In this document: positions 50,119 to 61,276 of the stretch, piece by piece
Position numbering within the stretch: the first letter of the stretch is position 1
How the letters are laid out: each line of letters starts with the position of its first letter
Assembly (NCBI RefSeq): GCF_036373705.1
Contig: NC_089851.1
Location: 48,853,470-48,917,469 of the forward strand
Length of the DNA stretch: 64,000 nucleotides
Source: Amia ocellicauda
Taxonomy: Eukaryota > Chordata > Actinopteri > Amiiformes > Amiidae
Reading direction: 5' to 3'
Program-made: the position numbers and the translations under genes
The notes under the pieces: generated by a model
The model's database searches: none
What the model saw: the letters and a program-made list of their open reading frames with translations, nothing else
What the model was told of the DNA's origin: nothing

Positions 50119-53100
50119 GTAGTAGGCTATTGGCATTATAGTAGGCTACTGACACCCTGTAAAGAGGTTTTAAAATGATAGAATACACCTACTTATAAAT
50201 ACAATGGAAATTATTCCAACAGCTTCTTAAAACCCCCACTATTGTTTATAAAATAATGTTTCTTCTCTGTTTACCCTTCCCAGACACCTGACCAAATCAT
50301 ATCACATGAGTGCAAACTTAGTCGACAAAGGCATTAGTTATTGGTAAAACCCATTTCCACTGGCATTTGTCACATACTCAACTGTAGCGACGTATGAACA
50401 ATCCACCTGTCGAACGTAAAAACTTTTGGTTGATGTTTACGAAATTCTATCAACATTTGCTGTTTCCATGAAGCCGGTCGTAAAGTTTTTATCACCAAAA
50501 AATCCTGGATTACGCTGATGGACTAGTGATAGCTACAATAGTCCAATGTAAAACAATGTAAAATCTTGTTTACACCAAGAATTTGCTGGGAAAGACTGTT
50601 GTGCACATTTTCACATTGGCATTGTGTTTATTTTTTTTAATTATTATTAATCTTTGGTGTTTAAAGCAATAAAACGATTACATTTGTTTTTTAAATTGCT
50701 ATAAAGTAATTTATAATTGTGTTAATTTGAATTTGAATAGTTCCTTGCTTAAAATGATAAGTATCTCATTACACTTGATTATATCAAGTATTTATTTGCA
50801 GCAATCTTTCATCATTGTGTTGATTTTTTTTTTCTGTTTTGACTGTGTAAAGCCCATTGTGGTGAAAATTGAATGTAATAAATGTCAACAACAAATTTGT
50901 TTAATTCATGGGGTTTTGTTTCCTAATAACTAGGCTTTTTTAAATTAGGCAAGCCCTACTTTTATTGCAATGAAAAATTGCAAATGAGAGCTAATAAATG
51001 TATTTACATTAAGATACCTATTTATCTGAATTACTCAGAGCTTTAGTGTTATTGAAATAAGTATAAGTTGCAGTTTTTTATAGTACACTCCATTTTTGTG
51101 TACAAACTACAAACTGTTCTTTAAAACATATGTTAATTTCATTTTCGCTTAATGAAAGAAAATAATGAACTTCTATCAATTTTTAAGGCTTTGCCTACAC
51201 TATACAATTGAATATACATCTAAAAAAAAAAGGAAAATGGAACAATGAATGGCAATATAAATTATCCTCGGGTGAAATAACTCAAAATATTGGATGGATC
51301 TCAAAAATTGTAATCTAATGTGACAATAGTACAGTAATATTAGTCAGTATTTGTAATATATTCAGGAACTAAATCTCAAACAATATATACATTGTTTTCT
51401 TCTAGTGACTTTCAAAATGAAAAAAAATATATTTATATCACTGTATCAAACAAAGCAAAATAACAGAATTTAACAATAAAGTCTTATTTTAATATACTAA
51501 GCAAATACAGTAAACCACTTACTTCAAAAGGCGTTTTCTTATTTCCTTTAACTGGTCATTCTTTTTGGTCAGTATTTCTTTCATGTTACGGTAAGATGCC
51601 GTCTGCTGAAATTTCTTTTCCAGTTCCTAACAGCAAACATAAAGAACACTTAAAGATCACAATACCACAAAAAAAAGTTGGTTTCCAATAGCACACCATT
51701 ATCCTGGCCCAGTAATAGCCTAAAATGATATGATAAGGAAAACAAAATAAATATCTTACATTTCTGTATATGGTGATTAGATATTGGTTTACTGTAACAA
51801 TATACTAAACTAAGTGCTAGCATCTGAGGGGACTTCCACCAACACAGATTTGCTAAAGGCGCAAGGACCTCCTATCAGTTTATAATATTGAATGTGTCTT
51901 GGATAAAGCAATACTTCACAGTGCACAGTCTTTGTAATAATTAATGTAAATGCTTTTTTCCCTGATGTATATGGAAGGACACCAAACCAACCTTTTCAGC
52001 AACAGCAAGCTGCTCCTGAACTTTGAGGAGATCATGCTTGGTCGTAACCAGATTGTCCTCTAGGTGCTTTTGGGTGGCCGAACTGGCATTGAGTGTCTTC
52101 TGGAAATCCGATTTCAATGCAGTCACTGTTTCCTCCAGGTTTGTGATCTCCTTTGTTTTTAAAGCAAGCTGAAAAATGATCAATTTCAAACACAGCAGTT
52201 AAAACTAAGGTATAGTTTTTAACACTAAAAAGCAAGCATGCCCAGAAAAGACTTTCTATAGCTTCAACTAAAGCAAAGATTTTAAATTGTTAATTTGATG
52301 TAAACAAAAAAGCACATTTACTCAGATGGAAGTCTTGAAATTAACTTTCAAAACAACAGACAATGAGGTTGATCCTCGTGAACTATGACCATTATTATTA
52401 TTAATATTACTAATATTACTTGGTCAGAATCATTAATCATAATTATTATATGTAAGACATTGCAGGCTGCATTTTACAGTGTATTTTGTTTTTCATCCAA
52501 ACTATCCCATCTTGTTCATTCAATACTAAACATAATGCTAATAAACAAAAGTAAAACTGGGGGAGAACTGAGACTGCTCTCAATTTAAAAAGTGTTTCTT
52601 CTTAAAAAAAATACATACCATTTGATTTCCATGAAAGCAGGAAAACAAACAAATAAATAACACTTTTTTGTGACATTTAAAACACTTTGAATACAATTGC
52701 TAAGCCTTGTGTTTTCATGTAAAATGTGTTATGCATGCATGAGAGTCAATAATTTCTTACTAATAGGCCTAAATCAGACAGTTTTATCTTAGTATTTTGC
52801 CCGCTGTATTGAATAGTAAGCTGAAGCTCCTTTTTCATTAGATTTCAATTAATCGGTACATCAGAATTTTCAGAAAATACAGTGCTGGTTAAAACCAAAA
52901 ATAGAAAGGCATCAGGCCAGTAGGAAAACAGTGTTATCCAGCATGGTTGATATGTATGAATGAAAACTGATTCAGAATACATTAAGCAACAGGTCATATG
53001 AAAATGTCAGGATAATATTTATTTTTAGAACTCGTTTATATTTAAAAAAATATTTAAGTCTGATTAAAATGTTTAGAGTTTGAACCATTCACATACCTTT

Positions 53101-53360
53101 TGGTCTCCTTGAATCTTCTGTAAATCTTTCAGAGCCTTTTCTAGTTTGGATTTTTCATCCAATGCACTTGTCGCCTGAAAAATAGCAAAATCATTACTTA
53201 CAACAGTGTAATCATAGTCACTAGTAAGAAGAGTTACATATGTTAAGGCCTATCAGATATCAAATTTTAGGTCACTGAGAGGTCTTGTTTGGAGGCTGAT
53301 ACCCTATAATGCCTTCTATGACAACACCACAATTAGAATTTTATCGAACAAGCAAGGGAA

Positions 53361-53420
<60 letters not shown>

Positions 53421-56071
53421 CACCTAAAGGATTATTAGGAACACCATACTAATACTGTGTTTGACCCCCTTTCGCCTTCAGAACTGCCTTAATTCTACGT
53501 GGCATTGATTCAACAAGGTGCTGAAAGCATTCTTTAGAAATGTTGGCCCATATTGATAGGATAGCATCTTGCAGTTGATGGAGATTTGTGGGATGCACAT
53601 CCAGGGCACGAAGCTCCCGTTCCACCACATCCCAAAGATGCTCTATTGGGTTGAGATCTGGTGACTGTGGGGGCCAGTTTAGTACAGTGAACTCATTTTC
53701 ATGTTCAAGAAACCAATTTGAAATGATTCGACCTTTGTGACATGGTGCATTATCCTACTGGAAGTAGCCATCAGAGGATGGGTACATGGTGGTCATAAAG
53801 GGATGGACATGGTCAGAAACAATGCTCAGGTAGGCCGTGGCATATAAACGATGCCCAATTGGCACTAAGGGGCCTAAAGTGTGCCAAGAAAACATCCCCC
53901 ACACCATTACACCACCACCACCAGCCTGCACAGTGGTAACAAGGCATGATGGATCCATGTTCTCATTCTGTTTACGCCAAATTCTGACTCTACCATCTGA
54001 ATGTCTCAACAGAAATCGAGACTCATCAGACCAGGCAACATTTTTCCAGTCTTCAACTGTCCAATTTTGGTGAGCTTGTGCAAATTGTAGCCTCTTTTTC
54101 CTATTTGTAGTGGAGATGAGTGGTACCCGGTGGGGTCTTCTGCTGTTGTAGCCCATCCGCCTCAAGGTTGTACGTGTTGTGGCTTCACAAATGCTTTGCT
54201 GCATACCTCGGTTGTAACGAGTGGTTATTTCAGTCAAAGTTGCTCTTCTATCAGCTTGAATCAGTCGGCCCATTCTCCTCTGACCTCTAGCATCAACAAG
54301 GCATTTTCGCCCACAGGCCTGCCGCATACTGGATGTTTTTCCCTTTTCACACCATTCTTTGTAAACCCTAGAAATGGTTGTGCGTGAAAATCCCAGTAAC
54401 TGAGCAGATTGTGAAATACTCAGACCGGCCCGTCTGGCACCAACAACTATGCCACGCTCAAAATTGCTTAAATCACCTTTCTTTCCCATTCAGACATTCA
54501 GTTTGGAGTTCAGGAGATTGTCTTGACCAGGACCACACCCCTAAATGCATTGAAGCAACTGCCATGTGATTGGTTGGTTAGATAATTGCATTAATGAGAA
54601 ATTGAACAGGTGTTCCTAATAATCCTTTAGGTGAGTGTATTTAAGGTTGAATTATTTGAAAATGTATATTAATAATAATATGCATGTTTTAACGTATTCA
54701 TGCTTAGCAACAACTGATTGTCAGACTTACCTTGCGTTCCGCCAAGTGAACTACTGAGAAATTGATTGTTTTGTGACAAAGTGTACAATACAAGCTGAAG
54801 TGTCAGCAGCTGAGGTTCCAGCCAAATGCGGAATCTGATACTATGATAAAGCTTATTTAAAACTGGGATTTCCATAGAGAAACTCCAGCAAAGCACCTAT
54901 GCCACAATGTGTGGTATTCAGCACTTCATTCATCCACCTGCAGAGCCCTGTTCATTTACCGTGTGTAGCTTATTAACATATGGTAATGACTCAGCAATTG
55001 GAAACATGAGATGCAAATGTATTCCGGGCTGACATTAAACATGCGCATAGCACAATCGAATTTGAATTGCTTGAAAGCCTTAATTAGACTGCTTTATACC
55101 AGATTTTGCGTGATTTTTGCACGGCATATTCATCCAATAACTGAACAAAACTGCGCAAACAGGTTTGCATGACACAAGAAAACAATGCTATATTCCAATG
55201 TCGCGCAAAGATTTGTGTCATGTTTGAATCTCTCTACTTTTTAGGCAAAATTGCATATTTTTTGCACAGCACACATTTTGCGTGGAAATTGCGAAGTTTG
55301 AATATCGGGCCCCTTTTCTTGAAATTGCTGCATGAGTGAATCTTCTTCACAAGAAAGTGCATGTTAACAATCACATTTTATGTATATAATTATTACCTGC
55401 ATTTCTATTGTCCTGAGTCTGGCTTTGAGTTTGTCATTTTCTTCCTGAAGTCTTGCAATCTCCTAAAATATATTAAAAAAATATATATATATTTGTTTTT
55501 GCATTCTAAATGATAATTTTCTTCCATTCAAGATCAATTGTTGGATATCATTTTTGTGTGGTATTCGATATGACTAAAGATGAACAGATTTGTAGAAGTG
55601 AGGTACACCCTTTAGATATGTTTCTTAAGACTATCATGGTATATATAGTATAAAAAAAATAAACAGAAGTCTTTAAATTTAAATATAAACATTAAAACTG
55701 GAATAATTAAGTTGAACTTGTAATTCAGCCTCATACTTTTAAAAGTACTGATATTGCCCAACCACTACTTTTTGGTTATCTAAATAAATACATTTAGTAA
55801 TATCCTGAATGTTTCAAAACCACAATACAGATCTTCTCAAGGTAAAGCATGGGCAGCACCTGTTGCAGTAAACATGTGAAAGGTGTTATCAGTTATTTAG
55901 AGGTTTGGCTACACAGTCAAAATAATACATTTATATTTTAAATCAAAATTAATAACTTAATTTTAAAAGTAGCTAAAACAAAACTCCCAAGGAAATACTA
56001 TCTGATGGATATGACATAATTAAGAACTTAAGATAATGGAAATGTGTATAAATTAAGTTCTTCACCCAATG

Positions 56072-56147
<76 letters not shown>

Positions 56148-56382
56148 AGAACAGGGCACACTGCATTTAGTATGTTGTTGACACACGAAAAAATAAGTCT
56201 TACCTTGTTTAACAGTTCTGACACTCCTCCTTCATTCAGAGGTGCTAACTTGGGTTTATTAGATTCTTGGTTTGCCTAGATAAAAAAAGGATGAACATCA
56301 CTTGGGATTTTTTTCTGTTCATACCTGAACTATTCTTAAACTGACCCTTAATAAATGAAAATATATATGTGCAATGTGTGTA

Positions 56383-56429
<47 letters not shown>

Positions 56430-57946
56430 ACATTTTATAGTATCTTGGTACATTTTTCTTTAGTTTTTACACAATGGGTAAGGTAATCTGTTAACAAATA
56501 CATAATAATACATAATAATTACAATAAAATATACATATTTAAAGATGTTACCACTTCAACACCATGACGTACGCACGCAAGTCAAATGAAAACACTTAGA
56601 CGGTACCATGCCATGCCTGCGTATGTCAAGATTCTTATTCTATTCTAATAGCAGCTTCTCAATCTAGCATTTCAGGTTTCATTCCCATAGGCAGTGCTGA
56701 TACTGTAGAATGTGATTTGAAAGCCGGTGAGGGGGATTATATGATGGTTTTATATAATTATGAGCTTCAGTTGTACCTGTGTGTCTATTGGGGCAACCAA
56801 TTCACCTTTTACAAGTATATAAATAGAGTTTTATATTATTATTGCTTTTGTATTATTAATTGTACTTGTTTAGTTATAGTTTATGTAGTTTTTAGCAAAG
56901 GCTATACAGTGCTATGACGTATCCAAGTTTATTGCATTGAACATTTCAACAAATGGCACAGAGTAAGCCGGTGATGGAATAGGTTTGATTGAGTTTTAGT
57001 TGATAATTACTGTTCATTGTTTATTATTATAGCATTTCAGTGTGTTATTTTCATTTACATTTCAGTGTATTGTTCATTATTTTCATTTGTGTTTCAGTGT
57101 ACTGTTTATTATTTCTATTTGTGTTTTAGTGTATTGTTTATTTTTATTATTACAAAAGTTCATTATTTATGATAAAATATAATATGGTTATTTATATTGC
57201 ATTGTTGTCCTTGTTCAAACAAAAATAAAACTTGTTTCCTCTGTACTGAACATGGATATGTAGTACATGGGAGCATAAAGGGTTCATGAAAAACACATTT
57301 TGGTTCATTTTTTGTATTTCATTCATCATATATTTACATTTTAAAGTATGATTATCATTATTTTCTAAATCTGGTACCTGGTAATCTGGTGCACCAACTT
57401 TAGCTAACCTTGAGGTCCTTTTGCAGTATTTGATTGACACTAAAATTTTCTGAGCAAGATCAGCATCTTCCCAAGTGCTTTCATGCATATATTAATTGGA
57501 AATGTTTCTAACAGAATCCCAAATATGTCTACAAATATGGGATCCACAAAATATACTTGTTGTCATCAACACTAAAAGTCCTGGAAGCATTTAACTGTAG
57601 CATGAAACTTCAAAGATTCCAATGTATGTTCCTTATATGCAAGTAAAAAGGGGCACAGGCCTACATAATAATACCAGAATTGGATCCAAAACTTGCACAG
57701 CACAATAAACAGATCTCAACTGCCAGGCCCTTAAGATAATTCTCAGAAGTCACACGTATACCCATATTCCCTCAAACTTTGTTTTGTACCGTATCTGTTC
57801 TGATTTCACAATAAATATAAGCACAAGAGGTTCTTGAGTGGCTCATTATGGAGAATAAGATGAGGTGAACCCAACCTAAACTTACCTTTTTGCTTGACGA
57901 TGTGAATTCTGCTTTTTCAAATTCAGCAACTTGTTCTAACAGCTCC
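48606..57946 (-). CDS. lztfl1: LZTFL1, leucine zipper transcription factor-like 1 (C-terminal seven exons)
   Basis: LZTFL1 (BBS17) is a cytoplasmic coiled-coil protein that binds the BBSome and limits its entry into cilia. Coding exons on the minus strand: 57946-57886, 56275-56204, 55462-55397, 53174-53097, 52168-51992, 51626-51523, 48624-48606, all with GT-AG borders and matching phase. They encode about 191 residues starting ELLEQVAEFEKAE, through KPKLAPLNEGG, ELLNKEIARLQEENDKL, ALDEKSKLEKAL, KHDLLKVQEQL and ELEKKFQQTASYRNMKEILT, to YEPDE and the stop. This matches the C-terminal two thirds of vertebrate LZTFL1 almost throughout, with long heptad-repeat coiled coils. The first exon here begins in mid-codon (phase 2 upstream). 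The N-terminal ~108 residues are not in 57947-64000 as far as I can see and are probably beyond the edge. Confidence 0.95.
49400..49830 (+). pseudogene. Harbinger-like transposase relic
   Basis: In an LZTFL1 intron, antisense to the gene. The plus strand has a frame reading VAGETIRVCKTTVHCCVYAA then YIKLPGVAEAQ. This resembles the helix-turn-helix plus YIKLP region of PIF/Harbinger transposases (pattern: VxxxTVxRCVxxV, 15-25 residues, then FIKFP). It then runs into an unrelated-looking C-terminus (YQQQPPRRYGGQPNAEAVAI), suggesting a large internal deletion. No catalytic motifs, terminal repeats or target duplication were found. Confidence 0.45.
49958..50117. repeat. Inverted (AAT)n / (ATT)n pair
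   Basis: A TAGGCTA(ATA)n array at about 49958-50000 faces TAGCCTA(TTA)n at about 50057-50117. The unique edges TAGGCTA and TAGCCTA are themselves inverted, giving an imperfect palindrome around a 55-bp spacer. Confidence 0.85.
53366..53416. repeat. (TA)n(CA)n microsatellite
   Basis: About 22 TA units followed by CA units, abutting the Tc1 element at 53417. Confidence 0.95.
53417..54637 (-). mobile_element. DD36E-type Tc1 element, full length (family 4, copy 2)
   Basis: CACTCACCTAAAGGATTATT forms both ends (inverted) and the right end is followed by TA. The 1221-bp element lies within the LZTFL1 intron between the exons at 55397-55462 and 53097-53174, in the same orientation as the gene. Confidence 0.95.
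53449..54489 (-). pseudogene. DD36E-type Tc1 transposase with a single nonsense codon
   Basis: The frame starts MGKKGDLSNFERGIVV and would be 346 residues. The first catalytic aspartate is in AWSDESRF, the second in QDNAPCHKGR and the glutamate in [11 protein letters not shown]. The last two are separated by 36 residues, the spacing of the DD36E (Incomer) group of Tc1/mariner elements. The only lesion is TAG at 53755-53757, where the sister copy at 22094 has CAG, one transition. It ends naturally with KGGQTQY and a stop. Confidence 0.93.
54880..55320. repeat. Possible unclassified repeat rich in TTTTGC/GCAAAA
   Basis: An LZTFL1 intron segment with repeated TTTTGCGTG, TTTTTGCACGG, TGCGCAAAC, CGCGCAAAG and TTTTTGCACAG motifs in both orientations, ending AATATCGGGCCCC. 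It is richer in CpG than its flanks. No terminal repeats were confirmed. Confidence 0.35.
56074..56143. repeat. (TA)n microsatellite
   Basis: About 35 TA units, some 60 bp downstream (gene direction) of the LZTFL1 exon at 56204-56275. Confidence 0.95.
56391..56426. repeat. (TA)n microsatellite
   Basis: About 18 TA units in an LZTFL1 intron. Confidence 0.95.
57192..57480 (-). other. Unassigned open frame in an LZTFL1 intron
   Basis: A minus-strand frame with a fairly protein-like start (MHESTWEDADLAQKILVSIK, then RTSRLAKVGAPDYQVPDLEN) that dissolves into low-information sequence. It may be a remnant of a transposon gene or chance. No family recognised. Confidence 0.25.
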
Positions 57947-58439
57947 CTAAAATGCAAAAAAAACGAGTGTTATGACAATGCTTACATCGTTATGTACACA
58001 ATGAAAGCACACTATCCAAGAAATAAAAGCATAAGACCTACATTTAATCAACACCTAGGCAGGTTAACGTTGTTTGGATTGCAGTGTGAAATATCAGAAT
58101 TCAAACAGTCTTTATAATGTGTACCTAATGGTTTGCCTACTAGTGTGCAATCTGTAGTTTACGGCTATCCTTTTTACTTAAATACCTGCCGAATTAACTG
58201 ACATTTTATTCTCAATATCAAAAGTGTTTAAAGGTAAAATAGCAAGTGTTAGCAATATGCCAAAAAGCTTATAGTTTGTAGGTTGTTTCTCAGCAGTGGG
58301 ACTACTTCTAGGTGTGTAAAGTTTTGTATTAATTGTGGTAAAGTGCTAGGAGTGTCACAAAATGGCTGCCATGAATAGCAATGCATCCCCCAGAATTGAA
58401 GATTGGAGGATTTTGACTTGGACTTGTGACTTGCTGTGT

Positions 58440-59025
58440 TTCTGTTCATGTTTCTTTTATGTTTAGAGAGGGACCTGGAAGGAGTTTTCAGACCCTTTTC
58501 TCTGATAATCCTAAATAAGGTCAGGTGCAACCAATTGCTTTCAGAATTCATGCAATAAGTTGAATGGAGTCCATAAATTAAAGTGGTTTACATGATTTCT
58601 GTAAGGTCTCACGGTGAATATTGCACAATCCAGATGTGCAAACCAGGTAGAGATTTACCCCAATAGACTCACAGGTGTAATTTCTGCCTAAGGTGGTTCT
58701 TCCAAGCATTGGCATACGTTTAGGGGGGGACGTGTTCCTCCCCAATGTTGAGAGAACATAACGTATGCCCAGCTCCATAGGCGTAAGGAACACGTCCCCC
58801 CCAATTCTGAAATGAAACCTTCGCCCCTGCTACACAGCGGGTAAATACTTTTCATTTAATTTATTTTCTGTTAACTGTTGTTTCACAATTAAAAAATATT
58901 TTGTTCCTTCAAAGTGTTTAAGCAGGTTATGTAAATCAAATGCGGATGATAATCCTGTTGAAATGCCACAAAACAAAATGTGAAAAAGTCCAAGGGGGGT
59001 GAATATTTCCTATAGGAGCTGTAGG
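58440..59025 (-). mobile_element. Tc1 remnant with an inserted repeat
   Basis: Pieces typical of a fish Tc1 element: leader-like AAGGTCAGGTGCAACCAATT, the 3' flank motif TAATTTCTGCCTAAGGTGGT, and at the right a terminal repeat GTCCAAGGGGGGTGAATATT ending in CTGTA at 59025. Nearly all the transposase gene is gone. The C-tract repeat at 58709-58835 interrupts it. The left terminus was not pinned down. Confidence 0.6.
58709..58835 (+). repeat. C-tract hairpin repeat nested in the Tc1 remnant
   Basis: Perfect 17-bp arms at 58723-58739 (GGGGGGGACGTGTTCCT) and 58786-58802, plus a second inverted pair GGCATACGTT / AACGTATGCC at 58711-58720 and 58760-58769. It shares CATAGGCGTA, CCCAATGTT.AGAGAACAT and CCCCCCCAATTCTGAAA with 39229-39371. 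Confidence 0.65.
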
Positions 59026-59140
59026 TGTATGTTTTTGAAGAGCCGTTATTAAATGTTTTATATAAACTGTATTATGTTTTATATTAATAATAATATGCAG
59101 ACCAAGCAAAGTAAATGTATTATGGTAGCAACAACCATTT

Positions 59141-59640
59141 TGTAAGTTGTTCAGGGCATACCCTCTAGACATTCCTGTCAATAATAGGAAAGATCAAACT
59201 GCAGAGAGAGAGGGCCCACAGTTGTTTGTTAAAAGTCTGTGGACTTAATCTTTTCTCCAGATAGGCAGGAACTGTTTTTGTTAATGAGCGATTGACAGTT
59301 GTTAAATAAGATCCATGGGATCGGACCTTTCCTAGTATATCAAAGGAAGACATCTGTTCTTTGGATCCCACACCTCTTCCGAGGAAGACTACCATGAACA
59401 TTACCAGGGTCAGAAATCCGACCTCGAGATAACACTCTGGCAGACTCCGGCCACCAAAACACATGTCCTGCAATGTATATAAGGCTGACCACTTGTGCTG
59501 TTCAATAAGTCTCTGCTGAGGTAGAGTGCTTCCATGTCGGGCCCCTTCCAGGCCTGGCATGTTAAATAAATAAATTTACCATCTATGCATCCAGACTGGG
59601 TTCTTCACTTGGCATCACGAACGAGGATCTGAACTTGCCT
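59141..59640 (+). mobile_element. Endogenous retrovirus-type LTR plus start of leader
   Basis: Begins TGTAAGTTG and appears to end in CA at 59606-59607, giving about 467 bp. TATATAA at 59476-59482 and AATAAA at 59565-59570 are spaced as in an LTR promoter/R region. Two bases after the end is TGGCATCACGAACGAGGATC, a primer-binding-site-like sequence of the kind seen in fish retroviral elements. No gag, pol or env frame follows, so it is an LTR with a short piece of leader. It lies antisense to LZTFL1. LTR limits are approximate. Confidence 0.65.
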
Positions 59641-60330
59641 CCACTCCCGGGACCAAAATGGGTGAGTATTTTAATTCTACCGCCCTGTATATTTAGATTT
59701 GGTCTCGGGATTGTTCGAGGCTCTCAGAGTGTAATTTAAAATTGAACCTATGAAGGAGATGCACAGATGATAAATGGCAAATGTGTGACTGTACAGTTTG
59801 TTTGTTATGTACGTTTTGTGTTATTGACTACGCAGCGGAGGTTCTTCAGTTTTGTTTTGGTTATTATGGGGTTTAACTTTTATTTTGTATAGGACATTGC
59901 CAGATACATTACCAACAGTTTCTGAACACCACTTAATCAGAACCTGTTATTGGAAGTGGGAAGTAATCCAATGTGGCAGAGTGAAGTAATGATAATGTGA
60001 CTGGCTGGTTCTGATCTTTGTCATTCGATAAAGCGGCACAAGTCACATTTTGTATCTGTGCAGAGAAAATTGTCCAAGTATAGTTTTGGAACATAGTTTT
60101 GTATAGTAATGGAAGTTGATATTAACAGACAAGTGTTTGTATGTATTTATTAGATTCAGCCTAATATCCACAGGACCACAGGAACAGTGAAAATCTAAAT
60201 AAAAAAACAAAAGAAAAATACTTTGTTTCTTTTAAAGGAAAAATCTAATACATTTTACATGTTAGATATTTAACATTATGATATACACTTTCTTAACTTC
60301 TCTTATTTGTCATACAACCATTCTATTAGA

Positions 60331-61268
60331 TATTGGCGGTGGCAGAGTATTTTTTTTGGCTAAACTACGGTGGGGCTAATCCATACAGCGGTGGGGCTCA
60401 AATCAACATCTGAATTTCAATGTGAATACACACACAATGGAATAGTCCCCTTCCCAGTAGCTAGGAATAACACGCATTGGGTTAGATCAGGGGTTCCCAA
60501 ACTTTTTGACCCCAGGGACCCCCTTGGCGACTAGATTTTGGCAGGGTACCCCTACCGTGCGGGGAGGAGTATGAGGGTGAAATAGTGTGGGGGGTTCGTC
60601 GGAGTACCAGACCACATTTTTGGATACGCGTACCACAGTTTGAAAACCGATGCTGGGTTAGATGATTGTACTGACTCCTTTTTTCACACGGAAAATTACA
60701 TTGAGAGCAACAGACGTGGACGGTCACTACTACTGAGTTTAGGCTGGCAAAGTCTGGCAAACCTGTCCGCTACAAACCCAGCGCATTGTATATCACGCGT
60801 CACACTCCTCACACACACAGAAAGTAAGAGAGAGAGTGAGAGAGAGAGAGCTGCAGTTAACGGAGCACAACAGGTGGCCGCCGAGGCCACACAAAACGCG
60901 ACAGTCAGCGCAGTTTCCAAATCGACCCTATTATTTAAAATACGTTCAAACTCACCATTTACATTTTCAAAGGAGCACAATCCGCCAGTTGTTGTGGTTG
61001 GATCGATCCATAATAATGTTAGCAATGTTACAATTTCACAAATTACTTAGCTAGCGTTAGCTAACGTTAACTAATTTGGCTCAGACTACACTGCGTGCTA
61101 ACACCCTCCAATATCACGCAGCAATGACGCAGTGACACAAATGGAACTGGCTGGCACTTATTCTGCTCGGTAATATTCTTGGTTGTTCCATGGTGGAGCT
61201 AAGGTGGGGCTAACACGATTCTTGGTGGGGCTGTAGCCCAATTAAGCCATACCCTGCCGCCGCCCCTG
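60331..61268. mobile_element. hAT-type non-autonomous element with 8-bp target duplication
   Basis: Flanked by CTATTAGA at 60323-60330 and again at 61269-61276. The right end reads inward CAGGGGCGGCGGCAGGGTAT and the left end has GGCGGTGGCAGAGTAT, diverged in its first bases. GGTGGGGCT motifs recur near both ends (60370-60400 and 61203-61232), possible transposase sites. No transposase is encoded. A second hAT MITE has landed inside. Confidence 0.82.
60488..60655. mobile_element. hAT MITE nested inside the larger hAT element
   Basis: A 168-bp element starting CAGGGGTTCCCAAACTTTTT and ending GTTTGAAAACCGATGCTG, with the CAG...CTG ends of hAT elements. It is flanked by perfect 8-bp duplications GGTTAGAT at 60480-60487 and 60656-60663. 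Confidence 0.88.
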
Positions 61269-61276
61269 CTATTAGA

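Noticed and set aside
48606..57946. CLIP-170 or another generic coiled-coil protein
   Set aside because: The exon-by-exon sequence, including KPKLAPLNEGG and the YEPDE end, matches LZTFL1 specifically.
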